Of a stretch of 57,204 bases of DNA, positions 22,985 to 34,619 are shown one piece after another. Origin of the DNA: Magnaporthiopsis rhizophila (taxonomy: Eukaryota; Ascomycota; Sordariomycetes; Magnaporthales; Magnaporthaceae). The notes under the pieces are model-generated. The model saw nothing but the letters and a program-made list of their open reading frames with translations, was not told the origin of the DNA and did no database searches. The position numbers were made by a program, and so were the translations under genes. The stretch spans positions 6,797-64,000 of the forward strand of contig PYSS01000070.1 of NCBI GenBank assembly GCA_003049465.1, given 5' to 3'. Within the stretch, counting starts at the first letter, position 1. Each line of letters starts with the position of its first letter.

Positions 22985-24104
22985 GGCGGGATCTTGCATA
23001 AGGTGTAATATCTTTTCTTTTTTTTTTTTTTTTTAAATGTGCACGCGCAAGCTCCAGTATTGGCAGCCAAGCGGCAGCCGCTGGGGGGCCTCATTGTACG
23101 TTTGTTTTGCTTTTTCCTTTTTTCGTACTTTTTTTCCTGCCGATTCCCCGCCTGCCTCCTGGACCCCTCCTCCTCGTTCCTGGACCCGCTTGTCATCCCA
23201 TCTTCATCTGTTCCCACAAGCAGGTCATGCTTCCCGCTCGCCACGCGGTGCCACCACGGCCGGACACGGGCATGCTCTCTCCGAGGATTCCGGCCGCGTG
23301 CCAGACGGGCCGGATCGGGCGGCCGGCGGCGAGGAGTGCGATGGCGGAACTTGGACGGCCCCGCCGTTGGCGGTGGCCATCGATGATGCTGCGGCTACTG
23401 CGGCATCATCTCCTCTGTCCTCCTTGCTATTGCCCTGCTGTCGACCATCTTGCTGGTGCCCCCAACATGACGTGGCTGTCGTGGCTGATGGGAAACACAA
23501 TCATCGTGCTGGCTCCCCACCGGAGACGTCGGCTTGGCACCTGCCATGACGAGCGTGCCGGATCCTCCGGGTTGCGAATCGAGCGTGGCCGCCGTCATGC
23601 GCCGGGATGTGGTTGGCCGTCATGGAGCTGGATAGCAGCTCGCGCCGCTTCTGGTTGCTGGTCGTGGACATGGCCGTTATGGCTGCTTGCCTGTGAGATA
23701 TGGAACAGCGAGACCCATGACTGCCTCGATGTTAGCATGAGATCACCAGAAAACATAGAGATGGGATCAGGCTGCCGCTTGCAGTGCTCGATACGCGGGA
23801 GCACACGTGACGAACGTTTTCCTCCCGGATGGCCCAACCTTGGGTATGCTAGCGGGATTTTATTAGATATGACCCAGTAGTAGGCAAAGACAGGTTGCCA
23901 TTGCTGGAATGGCGACTTTCGGGCGAGCAGAAGAACGGCGCACTGTAAGGCTGATCCCGCAATATACAGGGCAGTCACATGGACCCTGGATATCAGACAC
24001 AGCCCCCGACAGCCAGCACTCGCAAGGCCGATCAAATAAAAGCAACCACTCTATTAACTCCTGTGCTGCCATAGATTCGCTCCAGCCATAGGCCCCTATA
24101 AGTC
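22985..24104. other. Intergenic between convergent C2H2 and nitroreductase genes
   Basis: About 1.1 kb starting with a poly-T tract (23018-23034). Open frames exist at 23039-23880 in all three plus frames, which is expected for GC-rich DNA; none shows a recognisable domain. The frame ending at 23549 is acidic and Ala-rich and could be a last exon of the C2H2 gene, but no convincing splice pair links them. Confidence 0.5.
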
Positions 24105-24792
24105 CTATGGGCCAAAGAACTTGACCTTGTCTGATAGCGGACCGGCCTCCTTATTCTCCGGGCCGCCGGCGCGGCCGCCAAAGACGAGCTGTGAGGACAG
24201 GCGCCAGCTGTCTGGCAGGTCCCAGGCGTCGGCAACCTTGTCGTCAATGATGGGGTTGTAGTGCTGCAGGCTGGCACCAAGGCCCTCGGTCTCTAGCGCG
24301 GTCCAGACGGTGTGCTGGAGCATGCCGTCCGACTGCGTGGCCCACGTGGCGAAGTTTTCCGCGTACGAAGGGATTTCCTCCTGGTACCTCCTGATGACGG
24401 CCTCGTCGACGAAAAACAGGACCTTGTGGGAGGTGTCGTTGTGAGCGAAAACGGCAAGGGACGCGCTTCGTGGCCTTTACGGGAAAACAAGGAAAGAAGA
24501 AACATACGGTGCCGGCGGCGGCCTTAAATCCAGCCATGCCCTCCGAGGTTTCAGCCCATTTCTCGGCCGAGATGCGCGCCCTCAGCACGTCACCGATGAG
24601 GTCCCAGAGCATGTCGTGCTCGGCGCCAAAAAGGACGACGGCGCGGTTGGTCTGCGAGTTGAAGGCGCTCGGGACGGCCTGTATGGACTCGTTGACGATC
24701 CACTTGATCAGGTCGTGGCTGATGGGCAACTTCTTGTCCAGCTCGTACAGACTCCTTCGGCTTCTGACCGCGTCCAGAAAAGCTGCTGCCAT
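24105..24792 (-). CDS. Nitroreductase-family protein (Frm2/Hbn1-like)
   Basis: Predicted FMN-dependent nitroreductase-fold protein of the fungal Frm2/Hbn1 type, linked in yeast to oxidative-stress and lipid signalling. Exons (minus strand) 24792-24508 and 24422-24105 give 200 aa, the usual length. Evidence: FLDAVRSRRSLYELDKK at the N-terminus, then VPSAFNSQTNRAVVLFG (FMN-phosphate region), VLFFVDEAVI directly after the splice, ENFATWATQSDGMLQ, GLGASLQHYNP and a C-terminal VFGG. The intron has donor GTATGT and acceptor CACAAG. The frame continues upstream to an ATG at 24993, which would add 67 residues with a hydrophobic segment; I prefer 24792 because it matches the cytosolic family. Substrate unknown. 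Confidence 0.9.
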
Positions 24793-26410
24793 TTTTGCTT
24801 TCGGGGAGGCTGTGGCTGTGGTGGCGCTGGTGATGGGCGAGAGTGTGATGCGCTGCTGCCGGAGCAGGTGTAGTGGGGAGCTCGCCAGGGGATGAAGAAG
24901 ACCGAGTACGCTGAGGGCTAGGACTGGGAAGCAAACGACTAGGCAGCGACGGGCGCCCCGTGGTCTTCTTATATGCCAGATCATCACCGTCATGGCACGA
25001 TCGCGTGGAGCGGTCGCACCAGGACTCCCTTGCCACTACGGGGAAGGGAAACTCGGATGGCAGCCGAGCGAGAGATGGTTGCGGTGCGGTGTGGCGCGGG
25101 GATGACCAGGGTGCTTGCGATTCATGAACAAAAATGAAAAAAAGGGAAGGGAGGGGAGAAAAAGGCCCAGGTCACACCAGGGGGTTTCGTGAGGTTACCA
25201 TGGTGGTGTCGCCGAAACCCCAACTTTGTTACGTAATATCCAGAGAATGGAGAGAAAAGAAAAATAAGAGAATAAGAGCAATAGAGAGCAGTGCGAAAGC
25301 AGGATCAGCAGCGACGAAGAGTTCTGTGGCAGAGCTGAACACGTTCAAACCTGTGACCGTCGTGCTGTTCCAGAGGGCCTCGTGTTGCGTGATGGGAGGG
25401 GAGTCAGGGGACATCGCCCGTTCTGCCCCAGCCAAGCCTCCCAAAAGCGGTAGTTTCTCGTCAACCGTTCCTTTTTTTTGTGGTGCCGGCTCCCGGCCGG
25501 GGGCTCGAGTTGGAAACAGTGGTCGAACCGTCTGGTCTCTGCCTAGTCCCTGGTTGCGGCAGCACCCAGGGCGGGCTCCACGGGCTCGGAGTGCGTGGGG
25601 TATGTTTCGATGACGATCGGCCCATTGGATGATGATGCTATTTAAATCCGACTACAGCGCTGCCGTTTGCCGCGACTCGCATGGGGTTCCCAAGAACCTT
25701 CATTAGGGCTAGGCGGTGTAGAGTTAGAACACTGCGCAAAACGGAGGCCGTCAAATGATGCCTGGCACGGATTGGACATGTCGGCAACAAAAAGGCGTTG
25801 TCAATTCGAGCGAATCTCCGCCTACAACATTTTGAACCCCCAAATTCCTGGTTGGGGCGCTCCACGACGAGGCTGAAGCACACATCCATATGATAAGTAC
25901 ACATATGTCCAACATCCAACATCCCTGCCCGGCCAAACAGAGTTCCAACTCTCAGCTGTCTTTACGTAGCGCCACCGCGGCTGATCGTGCTGTCATTTAA
26001 GCAGCCACTGGGGATGGCTGCGGGCTGCGGAGGCAAGCTTCTAGTGACTCCTCGACGCCACGGTAAGGCTGCCATTGTTTGTGTAAACCTTGAGGCAGAT
26101 TGCAGAAGAAAAGCTTCCCTCTGGAGCCTACCAAGCTTTTCCTCGAGCAATCGGCGTAACCTTGCTTGAATTCCTGGAAGCTACAGGCGGTGGCTACCAC
26201 TCGCCAGATAGGTATATAGGCGCGCGCATCTTCTGCTCTGAAACTCGGGCTGCTGGTCTCCTTCTCTCATCCACCAGAGTATCTATCTGCTTTCTGTAGA
26301 GCTTGACCTGGACTTCCCCGGCGCTTATCAACCCCACCCACTGCCAAGACTGCCATCGCCGAGTCGCACTCGCACAACCCGACACCTCTCCCTACCCTAT
26401 CGCCTGAACA
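24793..26410. other. Divergent intergenic region
   Basis: About 1.6 kb between two diverging genes. No exon is supported. A TATATA element at 26213-26218 lies about 190 bp upstream of the next ATG and may be its TATA box. The rest is likely promoter sequence of both genes. Confidence 0.55.
26213..26218 (+). promoter_or_regulatory. Possible TATA box of the secreted-protein gene
   Basis: TATATA about 193 bp upstream of the ATG at 26411, followed by a CT-rich stretch that is usual around fungal transcription starts. Position only; weak evidence. Confidence 0.35.
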
Positions 26411-27395
26411 ATGCTCCCCTTGGGGATTCACGGCCTCGCGCTGGCCCTTTTCGCCGTCTTCCCGCTGGCAGAGGGCCGTGCTGCTCGCTCGCGTCGGTCG
26501 TCAGACCCGGCCCTCATCCGCAGAGACGCGGTCGATGTGTGGCCCGACGCGTTGTGGCAGACTCCTGAAGGTGATCCGGACAAACCGGGCATCGTCCACA
26601 CGGAATTGAGATCGAAGGATTATCATGTGGACATTCCTTCGGGATGTAAGTAGCGATTTTTCTCCCTGTCGTCACGAGCCGTCACACACGCACACAAAAA
26701 ATACCCGCCTCCCATGGATACCATACGATAACGTGGCCGAGGTGCCGTGCTGACCAGGAACGTGGCGAGTTGGCGCAGACATCAGGTGTGGGCAGAGCTG
26801 GCAGACGGCAGCTTATGACGACGTGCCCATGATGCTCAGGAGCTGGCCGGTGCCCACGGACCCCGAGTTCGGGCAAAAGTTCATGTACCTGCAGCCGAAC
26901 TCGTGCACGCGGACGGCGTGCTACGGCACGTCGGGCGTCTACCTCTGCAACTCGCTCAACCACACCATCATGCTCGAGACGGCCTTCAACGCGACCTGGG
27001 CCATGAAGGCTGTCAAGTACCTCCAGTCGCCGCCCGCGGGCACGCTCCGGATCCAGACCACGTACGGGTGCTGCGACGATGTCGAGAAGAACCCGGGCAA
27101 GGCCGGCTTCTCGTCCGAGTGGCGGTCCACGGGCCCCAACGGCGTCCCCGGCTGGCTGTCCATCATCGGCTACGCCAACTGCAACGACGACCGCATCTCG
27201 CCCTGGCCCGGCGGCGGGCCCGGCAAGTGGGACGGCAAGGGCAGGCCGTACAACGGCCGCTGCCACCAGCTCCAGCCGGGCAACTTCCCAAACACCGAGC
27301 ACGACGTCGCCAACGACACGGGCTACCGCTTCCCGTCCATGCCGGGCGGCGTCCACACTAGCGAGCTTACTGGCCCCCAAGACTGGTGGAATTAG
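26411..27395 (+). CDS. Secreted Cys-rich protein of unknown family
   Basis: Two exons (26411-26645, 26779-27395) give 283 aa. I do not recognise the family. Residues 1-22 are a signal peptide (LALALFAVFPLAEG). Dibasic sites follow (RSRRSS, then LIRRDA), so a short propeptide removed by a Kex2-type protease is likely. The mature part is rich in Trp, Gly and Asn, with cysteines in RCGQSW, NSCTRTACYGTSGVYLC, YGCCDD, ANCN and GRCHQL, and has at least three N-glycosylation sequons (NHT, NAT, NDT). The intron has donor GTAAGT, branch GCTGAC and acceptor GCGCAG; the join gives a continuous frame. It is most likely an extracellular protein, perhaps wall-associated or effector-like, but that is only inference from secretion and disulfide density. 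Confidence 0.75.
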
Positions 27396-27992
27396 GACTG
27401 CTAGTTTTGGAGATGGGTGCCTAGGCCCGCACAGCCCGGGCGACTGAGGCGACGGCGTTGTTCGAGACTGGGTGGTTGTGATGCGAGTTTGTCTTATTTC
27501 TGTATTTCTGGCTTTCAGACGCGTGATACTCCTGGGTAGAACATACTTAATCACTGGGATATCTAGGTAGTCTTATAGGAATGTGGTATCCACGCTCATT
27601 CCTCGCCCATATTCCCGCGCATCCGTTTCTTAAAGTCCAACAGTGCTACTGGATGAATGTGTCATCCGCGCACAGCGCCTCACACCAAGGCTGACAATGA
27701 CAACATTGATACAAATCACCAAGTCGGGTCCAGTGGGGAGCCGCCGTGCGGAGCCTATTAAAAACGAGAAAAGAGCTGATTGGCCCGTTGGGGGCCATCC
27801 TTTCTCGAGCCTATCTGGAGACTCCGCTGGCACCTAGGGAAAACTTCTCGCTCCCGTGGGACCGCGTGTGATGGGAGGACAAGCACTGATACCTATGTAA
27901 CCCTGCTGCTGCCCGACGGCTCTAGGTAGGGAGCGGCTTGCACCGCCTGCTTCGGTCATCTTAATAGAAGACGCACTTGCACCCGGAAGAAG
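27396..27992. other. Intergenic, 3' of the secreted-protein gene
   Basis: About 600 bp that should contain the 3' UTR of one gene and the promoter of the next, transcribed in the same direction. No exon or repeat of note. Confidence 0.6.
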
Positions 27993-29724
27993 ATGGTTGA
28001 GCAAGCCCCGGGCAACGGTGCTGCTGACCCTGCCATGGCTGGGTCGGATTCTAGCCCCAGAGTCCAGGCCGATCCCGCTCGCCCGCCCGACGGCCCCACG
28101 TCGGACAGCTGGGACCCAGAGTTCGAGCGGGCGTTCGAGGCCTACGTCCCTGGGACCGAGGAAGAGAGACGTTTGCCCCGCAAGATCGACCTGCTCCTCC
28201 TGCCGACGCTCTGGCGGAAGTACGTCCTTGCCCAGATCGACCTGAGCAACATCGTGAGCACTGGGGCCCCTGCAGGGAATCACCGGCTTCTGGCTAATAC
28301 GACGCGTACAGGCGAATGCGAATGCCGCCGGGCTCGGCCGAGACCTTGGTCTGAGCGACGGTGGTGAGCGGGAACATGCTGCTGTCCTGATCTCTCCACC
28401 GGACCTGCCCTGGTCTGCCGACGTGAAACTTGAGCCTGACAAGACTACGCGCTTGTCGTCGGCATCTTCTCCATCGGATACGCCATCAGGGAGGTGCCCT
28501 CGAACCTCGTGCTGGGCAGGTGGCGGCGGCCGTCTCTGTATCTGACCGCCATCATGGCGGTATGGGGCGCCTGCGTCGCCACCATGTCCACGGCCGGGTC
28601 GCGGGAGTATTTCCTGGTTGGTCGCTTCTTCCTTGGCTGCATAGGGGCCGGCATGTTCCCCGGAGCGCTCTTCGTCCTCACCTGCTGGTACAAGAAGGAC
28701 GAGGTGGGAAAACGCTTCTGCATCTTTGCCACGTCTGGCACCATCTCTCAGGCTCTGGGTGGAATCATGGCTGGTGGCATTATGGCGGGATTGGACAGAA
28801 AGAATGGCTGGCCAGGTTGGTGAGTTGCTGTTAAGACACCGTTTCATGAACCGAGACTGACCGGCGACCTTGGGTTACGTTGTAGGAGATGGCTGTTCCT
28901 CGCCGAGGGAGTGGCTACCGTATTCCTTGCTTTTGTTTTTGTCCTTATCCTGCCAGGCTACCCTCTGGGAGCGCGCAGATTCACTCCCAACGAGCGCAGG
29001 CTCGCCCATGTCCGCATGCTCATCGACCGCCAATCGAGTGTCAAGGCCGGGGAAGTGAGACTAACAGCTATGGAGTCGGTACTAGCCGTGGTTGCGGATC
29101 CGAGGACGTACGCCTTGTTAGTGATTTATATCTTCAACACGACGGCCATGACCATTTCCTACTTCATCCCTGCGACGCCGCGTACGATGGGGCAAGTTTT
29201 GATATGCCTCCTTCCTCCTTCACACGGCTTCGGGGCCACAATTAATTCTCGGTTTGGGCACACAACCTGCGTAGGTATACCCAGGTGACGGCACAATGGA
29301 TGACGGTCCCCATCTGGGTCTCGGGCTCGATCGCCATGCTGGCCATCTCCTACTTCTCGGACCGTGCCGGCGACAGGTGCTGGTTCGTGGCGGGCTGCAT
29401 GGCCGCCGCCGCCGTCTGCTGCGGCGTGTGCCTGGCCATCGACGCCGGCGCGGCCCGCTACGCCATGCTGTGCCGCCTGGTCGGCGCGCTCCGGACCGCG
29501 ATGCCGCAGATCCTCAACTGGGCCTCGGAGGTGCTCGCGCTACCGGACCAGAAGCGCTCCGTCGCGCTCGCCCTCATCAACTCGTTCGCCACCCTGTCCG
29601 TCGTCTGGGGCAGCCGCCTCTGGCCGTCGAGCGCCAGAGTCCCCGCTACCAGACAGGCTTTGCGGCTGTGACAGTTATGGCGGGCGCAGGGGCGCTGGTG
29701 GCCGCGCCGATGCCGCTTGCCTGA
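27993..29724 (+). pseudogene. ACS-family MFS permease with a frameshifted 3' end
   Basis: Homologue of allantoate/pantothenate-type permeases. Exons 27993-28253, 28312-28363 (only 52 nt), 28444-28819, 28886-29191 and 29275 onward restore family motifs: RKIDLLLLPTLW, GIFSIGYAIREVPSNLVLG, VGRFFLGCIGAGMFPGALFVL, WRWLFLAEG, and GYTQVTAQWMTVPIW. The fourth intron starts with GCAAGT, a GC-AG intron. Two oddities: the usual Leu-Asp-Arg after TM1 is IDLSN, and in the last exon the frame breaks near 29632. Reading straight on ends at 29671 with 463 aa, whereas the expected sequence (SPRYQTGFAAVTVMAG) continues in another frame, as if one base were lost, and then stops early at 29724, well short of the normal C-terminus. 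Either this is a decaying gene or an assembly error; a truncated functional carrier is less likely because the last transmembrane helix is broken. Confidence 0.65.
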
Positions 29725-30160
29725 GTTGCTGCCCGAGGCTATGTGCATGTCCGCCCGGGGGACGGTGCCAAGGCTGGGCGGGGTGTCGCCGGTCGGGTGT
29801 TTAAGTGGTCCTCGGGGCAAGGGTGGCACGGAGGACAGATAGTAAGGTGTCGTGCGCCGTAGCGAGGGAGCTACGTCGCCGAGGCTTACGAGTTGGGCGT
29901 TTCGAAGACATCAATGGGCGGATCGCACGCGTGCTCAAGAAGCACTGGAGCGGTTGGGGGATCTGCCTCCGGAAACAAAGTGCCCTTCCTCGACAGTGGT
30001 ATGAACATGTCCCAGATACCGATCATCCCTCGTTCGTCTGCCGGCGTCGGAGCTGTGGCACGTTCTTGTCTTCATCACATCTTGTATTCGTCAGATAACC
30101 TCATTATGGAAGCGTTAGAAAAACAAAAATGTACCTCCCCCGGGCTATGGCATCCCAAAG
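29725..30160. other. Intergenic between convergent MFS and carboxypeptidase genes
   Basis: About 440 bp between two 3' ends. It carries no recognisable remnant of the missing permease C-terminus in the frames I checked. Confidence 0.5.
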
Positions 30161-31654
30161 TCAACACCGCGCCTCACCAACGCCGATATCCGAAGCAGCG
30201 AGAACCCATTCCATCAGGCCGGCCGAAACCTCGAGCATGTTCGAGTGGTACTGCCCGGGCGTCGGGTAGAAGGGGCAGGAGGCCTGTTCGTTGCCGAAGC
30301 CGAACTCGAGGCAGTAGCCGTAGACCTTGTTGGCCGAAGGGTCGGCGAAGTGGCGCGACGTGGCGTAGTCGTCGGACGCGCCGCTGGTCGGGTAGAGCAG
30401 GCTGGCCTGCATGGACTCGTAGTGGCGGCCGGTCGCGGCCTCCATGGAGTTGACGGCGCGCGTGGCGGCGTAGACCGAGTCGCGCCAGTCGTCGCTGGGC
30501 AGGTACTCCTCGTAGACGGCGCCCGAGGCCGGGTCGTCGGGCATGAGGCCCCTGACGCTGTCGTAGCTCGAGTTCATAAAGTTCATGTAGGGCTTCCGCA
30601 TCTGGTTGTGGTCACTGCCCCAGCTGTGCAGCAGGGCCCCGGTGTACGAGTGCAGGTCGAGGTACCACCGGATGGCGTACTTGTCCATGACGTGCTTGAT
30701 CGCCCGGGTTTCGGGCTCGGAGAAGGCGGCGGTGCCGTGGAAGGTCTGGGCGGCCGGGTCCTCCGAGGCCACGTTGGGGCCAACGTCCGGGTGGAACTTT
30801 TTCAGGAAATCGAAAAGAAAATCAAAGTTCCTATTCAGGTCAATGCCGATCGAGGCGGGGTTGCCGGGCGTGGCCGAGGCGGGGTTGCGGTTCTTGCGCC
30901 AGCACGAGTTGGTCGACTGGTCCCAGGCGACTCCGTCCGGGTTTGACAGCGGCGTGAAGACGATGCCCGTTTTCAGGGCGCGCTTGACGTCGCAGTTGGA
31001 GTACTGGCGGCCGCCGTAGGTCAGGCCAGTGTGGTGCTTGTTGGCGTACAGCAGGTCCGAGATAAAGTACAAAATGTTGTCGGGCGAGCCGCGCTCTCGC
31101 GCGTGGATTGCGCCGTTCAGGTAGACGTGGTAGGCGCTATAACACTGTTAGCGGACTCTGTGTATGTGTGATAGGATAGCGGGAAGCCTCGACAGAGAGA
31201 TGTAAGATGGGACATACCTAGAGCAGTTTCCGCCGCTTCCACCGATAGCTCCGCCGATAATGGTCCTGTTCTCGTACCTGAAATGCATCCTCTGGTGTTA
31301 GGAAATGAAAGTAGAGCACTGTCTCGGGCGGCTCCGGAACAACACTAACGTCTTGTCGGGCGCCTCAAACGTCGTGAAGCCGTATTCGCGCTTCAGACCC
31401 TCGAAGCCCGAATAGATTTCGGCGACGCTGAGCAGGCTCTGCAGGTCGGTCCCTGCGGGCTGTGTTCCGAGGCCTCGGGGGAAGGTCTTACCGCCGTCGA
31501 ACCTGTCGCCCGTGCCGATGGCGATGCCGTTGTTCAAGCCCTGGCGGCGGGTCAGGAACGGCTCCGGGCCTTTGTGCGCCGACTCGCCGGGCAGGAGGCA
31601 GGCCGCGGCCATGTGCGCGAGGCACAGCGACACCCAGGCTGATGCGAACTTCAT
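30161..31654 (-). CDS. Secreted M14 zinc carboxypeptidase
   Basis: Predicted extracellular metallocarboxypeptidase (M14 family) that removes C-terminal residues from peptides. Exons (minus strand): 31654-31350, 31277-31218 (60 nt) and 31136-30161, giving 446 aa; each intron has a CTAAC branch site. Residues 1-19 are a signal peptide. All catalytic residues are present: zinc ligands His133 and Glu136 in GAIHARE and His284 in LDLHSY, substrate-binding Asn223/Arg224 in DLNRNF, Tyr379 in GASDDY and the general base Glu399 in YCLEFGFG. The roughly 75 residues before the catalytic domain are shorter than a classical propeptide and contain RR near residue 37. Specificity (A- or B-type) cannot be told with confidence. 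It transcribes toward the damaged MFS gene. Confidence 0.93.
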
Positions 31655-32766
31655 GGCGGGCAGGCTGGCGGCGAACAGGGTAGGAACGTAGACGGAAACG
31701 GAGACGCTGGGGGTTGCAGAGCGAGGGGAAGTGCCGTAGTCGACGCTGGCGGGGAGCGGGCTTCCTTATGAGGCACACGCCGCCGCGTCTTGGAATCATT
31801 GCCAAGACGCTCTTCCACACTCACCATTTTCCTTTACGCGCCTCCCAGCCGGCCGGCTGCAGTGGCCCGCTGTGATATGCAGGCCGGGGCATCAGCTCAG
31901 GTCGCGGGAGCAGAACATCACCTCACACGTCCTCCCTATCTCGCTCCCAGCCCTCGATTGGGCAGCTCGCTGCAACACAGTGACGCCGCCAAGTCAGCGC
32001 CCATGGCAGGTTTGTGGGTGCCTGGATGCGGTGTGGCTGCGAGCTTGCATGCTACCTTTAGAGCCGGCAACCGGCAGGACTGGAGAAGACAATTTTAATT
32101 GAAAGCCAAGAAGCCATTCGCGGCTAACAGCCAGTCCTATTCCGGAAGGTCCCAGCCTCTGCTGATAGCCGTGGGCCCTGCATGGCGCGGGGTAGTAAGG
32201 CCCAGCACTTGGGGTGGGTAGGTGGAGCGTCGATCCACGGACGCGAAAGAAAAATAGGACAAACTATGGTAGAGGAGGAAGACATCTTTTGAGCCTTTCG
32301 GGGGATTTCCAGAGAATATGGTGCGCGAAATGCCCCTTGGGGTTTCTTTGAAATCCACAATACTTGCTCGTGTGTCAGCCGCCTTGACCTCACTCGCTAC
32401 AGCCTCACAGTGATATTGCCACCGCATCCAGTGGCTCCCCCGGTCTTTGATCCATGCAGTGTAGAATCAAATGAGAGACACAATGTCGGGCATGGGCAGG
32501 TCTTGGCCAGCTCGATGTGTTCCAACTGCCCCTCCGATGGCGAGAATCTGCTCGATACGTGCCCAGTCAGAGAGAGCAACGACCACTGAGACGTGGCTTA
32601 AGTTAGGCGGCCTCACTGCTGTACATGTCCCACTTGACGGTGCCCGTAGGGCCGTACCGGTCCCGATCAAGCCCGAGCTCCTTATAAGCTGCAAGAGTTT
32701 TGCTGGGAGCAGAGACATTTTCTTCTGATTGCCCGCCTAGCTTGCATTCGTCTTCAGCCCTTGCCA
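31655..32766. other. Intergenic, carboxypeptidase promoter
   Basis: About 1.1 kb. Short frames only. The part near 32603-32766 is open on the minus strand in a frame other than that of the hexokinase end, but shows no family resemblance, so I leave it unannotated. Confidence 0.5.
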
Positions 32767-34619
32767 TCACGATTGCCCAACCGTCCACGCGATCAGGGCT
32801 GCACCAACGCTCGAGCCGTCCTTGGCCGTGCCCATCCGGATCTTTTGCTCCACGCCCAGTCCGATCGTCGGGATATCGCGCAGAGCGGCGCGCATGTTGT
32901 CCTCGAACCCAGGGAAATGTTCAAACAACGACCCGTCGACCCCAATGTCGATCTCCCCGCCGGTGCTGCTGTCCGTGCTGTCCTTCTGCCCTTGGTGGCT
33001 GAATCCATTGTCTCGAGCGGGCAGGGATGGGGGTGGCACAGCAGGGCCGTCTATCGGAGCGAAGCCCAGCAAAAAGGCCGCCTGACGATGCCGAGTAAGG
33101 CGGCCCGGAACAGCCCAAAAGACGCCAAGATTCCCCAGGCCGCGCTAGCCGTCACTCTGTTTCCCTGGCTGGCTCGCCCCGACTGTATGACAATCCCAGC
33201 AATCGCGATGGCCGAAAGCCTGGCTGCCCGGCGGCCCATGGCCTCCGCCACTGCTCGGATGGCCTCTGCGTCTGCCATCGTCACGTTGCTCACGCTGAGC
33301 ACGCTCTGGATTTCGCCTCGAGCCGAGTCGAGTCCTGCTGTCCGGTCGCTCACAAGTGCTGATAAAACGAGCTGTCGATCGAATTCGGGACGAATAGTCT
33401 CGAAGTTGGCGGCACCCTGAGCCCTTCAAGCTCGCCCCCTGGGCCACAATGTTTCACCAGGATCAGCCGCAAAATCTCGCCGAGGTACATGCCCGAGATG
33501 CGCTTTTCGAAATGCTGATCATCTGGATTGGCCGACTCCCGGTCCAGGGCGGCGTCGTAGGGCGTTGTTGGCAGCACCTCCAGCTTGCCGTCGAAGCCTC
33601 CCCACTCGGTGTCAAGAGCCTGGAACTGGCCCCGCCTCCGCTCTGGGTCGGCAAACTGTTCGTGGGAATGCAGCTTCTTGATGCTCTCGAGATGCTCCAT
33701 GTAAGCCCCGTTGGTCCCGGTCCCGAAGATGGCCCCCAACAGCGTGCCGCCAGACGGCCCCGTCCTCGCCCCGTTGCAATGCCTCGTATGAGCCAGTGAG
33801 CCAGCCGAGTAGGCCCGCGCAGCCAGCGTTCCGACCATGTCGTTTGCAAGCGCCGTGACCACCAACGGGAGTATCTGCTCATCCAGCGCCTCCTGGAGCA
33901 TCGCGCAGGGATCTCGACCCACGGTGTCCTTGATGGTGAACTCCTTGGTCCAGTGCAGGAGTGTTCCACGGTCGATGGTGTGCTGGTCGAACGTGAAGCT
34001 GAAGGTGAAGCCCAGGGGATGCGCATGCTCCCGGGGAGGTTCGCCAGTCACATCTTGTGCCTCCAAAAGTTCCCGCCACTCCTGGATCCTCTCTGGCCAG
34101 TGCCAATCCTCGACGCCGTCTGGCTGCCCGCCGAGGAGGAATTTCTCGACGTGATCCGAGATGAAACGAAAGAGATCCTTGCAGGATGGTGCCGCCATCA
34201 ACGACACAGGGATCGCAGCCTTGGTCTTGGCCACCGAGTACGTCGAATCCCCGCGCAGTTCGACCGAGCAAACCCTCAGGTTCGTGCCGCCGAGGTCGAT
34301 GGCTAGACAGGTCCCCTTTTCGCTTCCATCCGGAAGCTTGGTCACATACGACGGCACCTGAAGAAGCGAGGTCCCGTCCTGGGACAGGCCCTCTCCTGCA
34401 AGCAGCGCTTGTTAGTGTTCCACCAGTCTGGGAAGACTTATCCTGTCTGAAGCTATCGCGGTTCAATGCGAGGCACCGACTGAGCTGCTGCACAAACAAA
34501 TTGGTTGCGTCCTGCAGCAGTGAGCGGGTAACCTCAAACTCTCGGACAACGGCAGACACCCAAGGCGCCGGCACCCTGGGCTGGACGCCGTGCGTCCGTT
34601 GGGTGGAGCTTGACGCCAT
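32767..34619 (-). pseudogene. Atypical hexokinase (HxkC/XprF-like), probably disrupted
   Basis: Clear hexokinase homology on the minus strand: CLAIDLGGTNLRV (phosphate loop), LGFTFSFTFDQ, HWTKEF, VTALANDMVGTL (catalytic Asp), GAIFGTGTNGAYME, LDTEWGGFD, SGMYLGEI and, near the end, IDIGVDGSLFEHFPGFE and GTAKDGSSVGAALIA. The sugar-binding PASQ of active hexokinases is TFDQ here, as expected for non-catalytic regulatory members such as Aspergillus XprF/HxkC. Two lesions: the expected donor after the first exon (ending at 34443) reads GATAAGT, one base away from a normal GTAAGT, although branch and acceptor are intact; and at about 33352 the frame stops at TGA while homology resumes at once one base back (segment GEIQSVLSVSN, then AIRAVAEAMGRRAARL), as if one base were lost. 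A third intron before 32990 is likely but its borders are unclear. Pseudogene, or sequencing errors in two places. Confidence 0.65.

Noticed and set aside
23107..23880. Plus-strand frame of 257 codons after the C2H2 gene
   Set aside because: All three frames are open here because of GC content; Trp/Arg-rich composition and no domain. Kept only as a possible extra exon region of the C2H2 gene.
26682..27554. Minus-strand frame of 290 codons
   Set aside because: Antisense of the secreted-protein exon 2; Arg/Ala/Val-rich shadow composition.
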